A stretch of 7,185 nt of DNA from Candidatus Aminicenantota bacterium (GTDB lineage Bacteria > Acidobacteriota > Aminicenantia > Aminicenantales > Aminicenantaceae), in contig JAUWTR010000078.1 in the NCBI GenBank assembly GCA_030614645.1, forward strand, positions 1-7,185, given 5' to 3'. Every line of letters starts with the position of its first letter. Within the stretch, counting starts at the first letter, position 1. A program made the translations under genes and the position numbers. The notes below the pieces were generated by a model. The model saw only the letters and a program-made list of their open reading frames with translations, searched no databases and was not told where the DNA came from. This document shows positions 4,885 to 7,185 of the stretch, piece after piece.

Positions 4885-7185
4885 TTATTTTGCTGACAGT
4901 ACAGCAATTGGTTCCGGTTTTTTTGGTAGATCTCTCTCTACAAAGTAATTCCCATCCTGCAACACATACACAGTTGCGCCAGGTGTGGAAACCTCATACA
5001 TAGGCTGGAACCTGGATTGACCATACTCTTTGTTCCAGATAAGCCCGGTTTCCCAATCTCTGGTATCGCAAATGGGGAGTGGCTTTGGCTTCAGATCCTT
5101 GGCGATCGCCATTGGTTGTACATTGGGGCATCCCAAAGCCTTTCGGGCGATCTCCAGAGCTTCCTTCTCAGAGAGGTATTTTTCATCTTCGGAAGTCCAG
5201 GAGGCCTGGCGGAATTTCCCGCTTTCATCTTCCACTATCAGCACCGCCGAGGCCGTATCTTTTGCTTTTGACTGGCTGAAAAGCACCAGATCATAATCCT
5301 CACGACTTTCCAGATCGGCCACTCTTAGGATTCCGTTGAACTCTGTCTGGGAGTAAATGTTCTCAAAATCAGGAGAATTCAAAAGATCAGATGGAATTAC
5401 TTCATCCCAGTTTACCTTTTTGAACAGCTCTTCAATCTCTCTTGGTTCAATATCCATTTTGGCCATAGATTTTACGGACCCGAGAATAGAAACCGAACGA
5501 AGTTCCAGCTCTTTTTCCGCATTCAAGGCGCCAGCAAGTTCCTGGTTGGGTTTGCCTTCCACATAGGTGATATCAATCGCATCCAGCACCGCATCCAGTT
5601 CATCCAGATCGATATCCTGGGGCGGTTCAGCTACATAACGGTAATTACCTTCAATGGCATTATATGTAGCCCTGAAATCATCTCCGGATTGGTAAACGTT
5701 GTATCCCATTCCTCCTACCTTGGGATCATTAAGCCATGCCCCATAAAATTCCAAATCAGACGGCATTTGCCAGTTAACCCAGGGATCCTTGTTGCTTACA
5801 AAGCCCCGTACCGTCTTCCAGTTATTGCTGTATGATCCGTCTGTGGGCACATGGGCCGGGGCATTAGCCTCAGCTACCGTTGGCACGGGATAATCTATCC
5901 AGTATAGCATCCTTTTTATGGCATGATCCTGGTCAGGGTCCGAAAAACCGATAAAATTATATCTTGCGGTATCAGGATTCTGGTTGGTCTGATCAGTCAG
6001 CATCCAGGCTAGATCACTTTCGTTCATGTCCTCTCCTGAAGTGCCAGTGTGATAGGTGTTATACAAATCAGCCTGGCTTGGCCAACCATAAGCGGGATCA
6101 AAGAACTTCAGAGCTTGCAGACCAGAGGCTGCACCGGTGTAATAAAGTTCTTGCGCTTGCTCCTGGGGAAAGTAGTCATTTCCGTCCGCATCGATTCCCA
6201 GGTGATTTTTGTAGCGTGCCATGCCGGCGGCGATCCAGACAACCTCATCATTCAAAAAGGTTTTTGCCAGGATGGGCCATGCTTCCGGATGAAGGGTCAT
6301 TAGATTGGCTCCATCCGCAGATGTTTTGCCTTCATTCCCAGGGATTCCATCACTGTCAACACTCGTATAGTCACCATCATCAATTACAAAGTTGTCCCGG
6401 GAAAATGCAATATAGAGATAGTCGGCATCTGCTATTTCATCCCACACATCACCCAACATATTATTCACAAGGTCATCCAGCCAGGGGCCCATGTCTTCCA
6501 GCCCGGTTTCAATATATTCATCCGGATACGGGGAAGCATTTCCCAATGTATAGGTAGGAACCATATATTTACCGGCTTCGGGAGGTGTACCATCATGCCA
6601 GGCCGTGAACTCTGCCTTGGGAATTATATAACCCTTCTGTCCGAAAGCATCCATCCAGGCCTCCTGGGTGTCTACCGGGGACATACCGCTTGGAGTCGAA
6701 GGAATGGGATTGATAAAGTCAAGGTTTATATTAACCCAGGCATCGAGCACATTGGTGGCGCTGTCATAGGTACCTCCGCTTGCCTCTGCTCCCTGCTCCG
6801 GCTCGGCAAAGCTGAAATCAGAGGTATGCCGCATGATAGCCTTTACAAGCGCCCAGCCGTAAACCTCAACCGTATCGCCATAGTCAACATTATAAACAGG
6901 TGCGGCGCCGGAAAGGGTCAGGTCAAATGTCGAATCACGCGCATCGGCAGGTTCCCTGAGGCATCTGATATACCCGCAGGGAAGACCCTTGAAATAATAG
7001 TCTTCTATGCTGCAATCGGGGGTGCCGCTGGAGCCGCCGCCAGTCTTTTCATGGCAGTCAAAATTAATCTCGGAAAAATAGTAATGACCGTAAAGACCGG
7101 ATCCGGTAAAGGTCTTGTTATATCCCCACCAATCCCATACCATGTCGTCATCACCAGGAAATCCGGCATTATTATGGTCAAAGAG
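4885..7185 (-). CDS. Large exported protein of unknown family, main part (825 residues with the 1-304 segment)
   Basis: The frame is open to the right edge (14 codons beyond the ATG at 7143) and joins the segment at 1-304, so the internal ATG at 7143 is not the true start. I do not recognise the family. After the signal peptide the chain is acidic, aromatic and Gly/Asp/Asn-rich, as in extracytoplasmic proteins. Four cysteines cluster at about residues 103, 117, 129 and 134, and two lie at about 745 and 765, so disulfides are possible; there is no CxxCH heme site. Asp-rich loops (VDSDGIPGNEG near 335-345, DADGND near 391-396) resemble calcium-binding loops. The C-terminal ~80 residues (SEKEALEIARKAL near 731, then MYEVST and ATVYVLQDG) look like a PepSY-type fold by pattern only. 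I see no C-terminal membrane anchor or PEP-CTERM tail, so release or surface display by a secretion system is plausible. The stop TAA at 4887-4885 is followed by a strong terminator, making this a single-gene transcript under the riboswitch leader. Confidence 0.85.
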   Translation of the reverse strand, partial: LFDHNNAGFPGDDDMVWDWWGYNKTFTGSGLYGHYYFSEINFDCHEKTGGGSSGTPDCSIEDYYFKGLPCGYIRCLREPADARDSTFDLTLSGAAPVYNVDYGDTVEVYGWALVKAIMRHTSDFSFAEPEQGAEASGGTYDSATNVLDAWVNINLDFINPIPSTPSGMSPVDTQEAWMDAFGQKGYIIPKAEFTAWHDGTPPEAGKYMVPTYTLGNASPYPDEYIETGLEDMGPWLDDLVNNMLGDVWDEIADADYLYIAFSRDNFVIDDGDYTSVDSDGIPGNEGKTSADGANLMTLHPEAWPILAKTFLNDEVVWIAAGMARYKNHLGIDADGNDYFPQEQAQELYYTGAASGLQALKFFDPAYGWPSQADLYNTYHTGTSGEDMNESDLAWMLTDQTNQNPDTARYNFIGFSDPDQDHAIKRMLYWIDYPVPTVAEANAPAHVPTDGSYSNNWKTVRGFVSNKDPWVNWQMPSDLEFYGAWLNDPKVGGMGYNVYQSGDDFRATYNAIEGNYRYVAEPPQDIDLDELDAVLDAIDITYVEGKPNQELAGALNAEKELELRSVSILGSVKSMAKMDIEPREIEELFKKVNWDEVIPSDLLNSPDFENIYSQTEFNGILRVADLESREDYDLVLFSQSKAKDTASAVLIVEDESGKFRQASWTSEDEKYLSEKEALEIARKALGCPNVQPMAIAKDLKPKPLPICDTRDWETGLIWNKEYGQSRFQPMYEVSTPGATVYVLQDGNYFVERDLPKKPEPIAVLSAK
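7059..7185. repeat. Right copy of the 127-base terminal direct repeat
   Basis: Identical to 1-127. Remove one copy when closing the circle. The minus-strand reading frame passes through it without a stop. Confidence 0.97.

Noticed and set aside
5964..6557. Plus-strand 197-residue frame, His/Cys-rich
   Set aside because: It is a shadow of the exported-protein gene on the other strand; its composition comes from reading that gene backwards.
4885..7185. Multiheme cytochrome or PEP-CTERM surface protein
   Set aside because: There are no CxxCH motifs, and the C-terminus lacks a PEP motif, hydrophobic helix and basic tail.

Overview
The window looks like one complete small circular contig. Its first 127 bases (1-127) are identical to its last 127 (7059-7185), so the unit closes to 7,058 bp. 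A gene on the minus strand runs off the right edge and continues in frame from the left end back to a proper start codon and signal peptide at 304. The repeat is inside coding sequence and is 127 bases long, a common maximum assembler k-mer. It is therefore best read as a circle or head-to-tail tandem unit, not as a biological terminal repeat.

All three long genes lie on the minus strand. In transcription order round the circle they are: (1) an 825-residue exported protein of unknown family (304 to 1, then 7058 to 4885); (2) a 982-residue polytopic membrane protein fused to a spermidine-synthase-like domain (4741 to 1793); (3) a 308-residue GspG-like pseudopilin with an added C-terminal domain (1796 to 870), whose ATG overlaps the TGA of gene 2. 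An intrinsic terminator with a 15-bp stem separates genes 1 and 2. I find no replication initiator, partition, mobilisation, integrase, transposase, phage, tRNA or rRNA gene.

The 565-bp gap at 305-869 is the control region. Read on the minus strand it holds two ACGG-rich tandem repeats, a short perfect hairpin, a GEMM-I cyclic-dinucleotide riboswitch (502-592), an intrinsic terminator whose 5' arm is the conserved 3' strand of the aptamer (478-525), a strong Shine-Dalgarno with a 9-codon leader ORF (390-419), a second hairpin (323-350), and the start of gene 1. The geometry predicts a ligand-ON transcriptional switch. The base aligned with the ligand-reading position of the Vc2 aptamer (G20) is A, as in the GEMM-Ib aptamers that bind 3',3'-cGAMP, so cGAMP is a credible ligand.

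The host is probably a Gram-negative bacterium with a type II secretion or type IV pilus system. GEMM-Ib switches are known mainly from Geobacter and relatives, which hints at Desulfobacterota, but the sequence does not prove this. A working model is a cyclic-dinucleotide-controlled envelope module: a secreted or surface protein switched by the riboswitch, next to an operon for a membrane SAM-fold enzyme and a pseudopilin. The link between the two units rests on proximity only.
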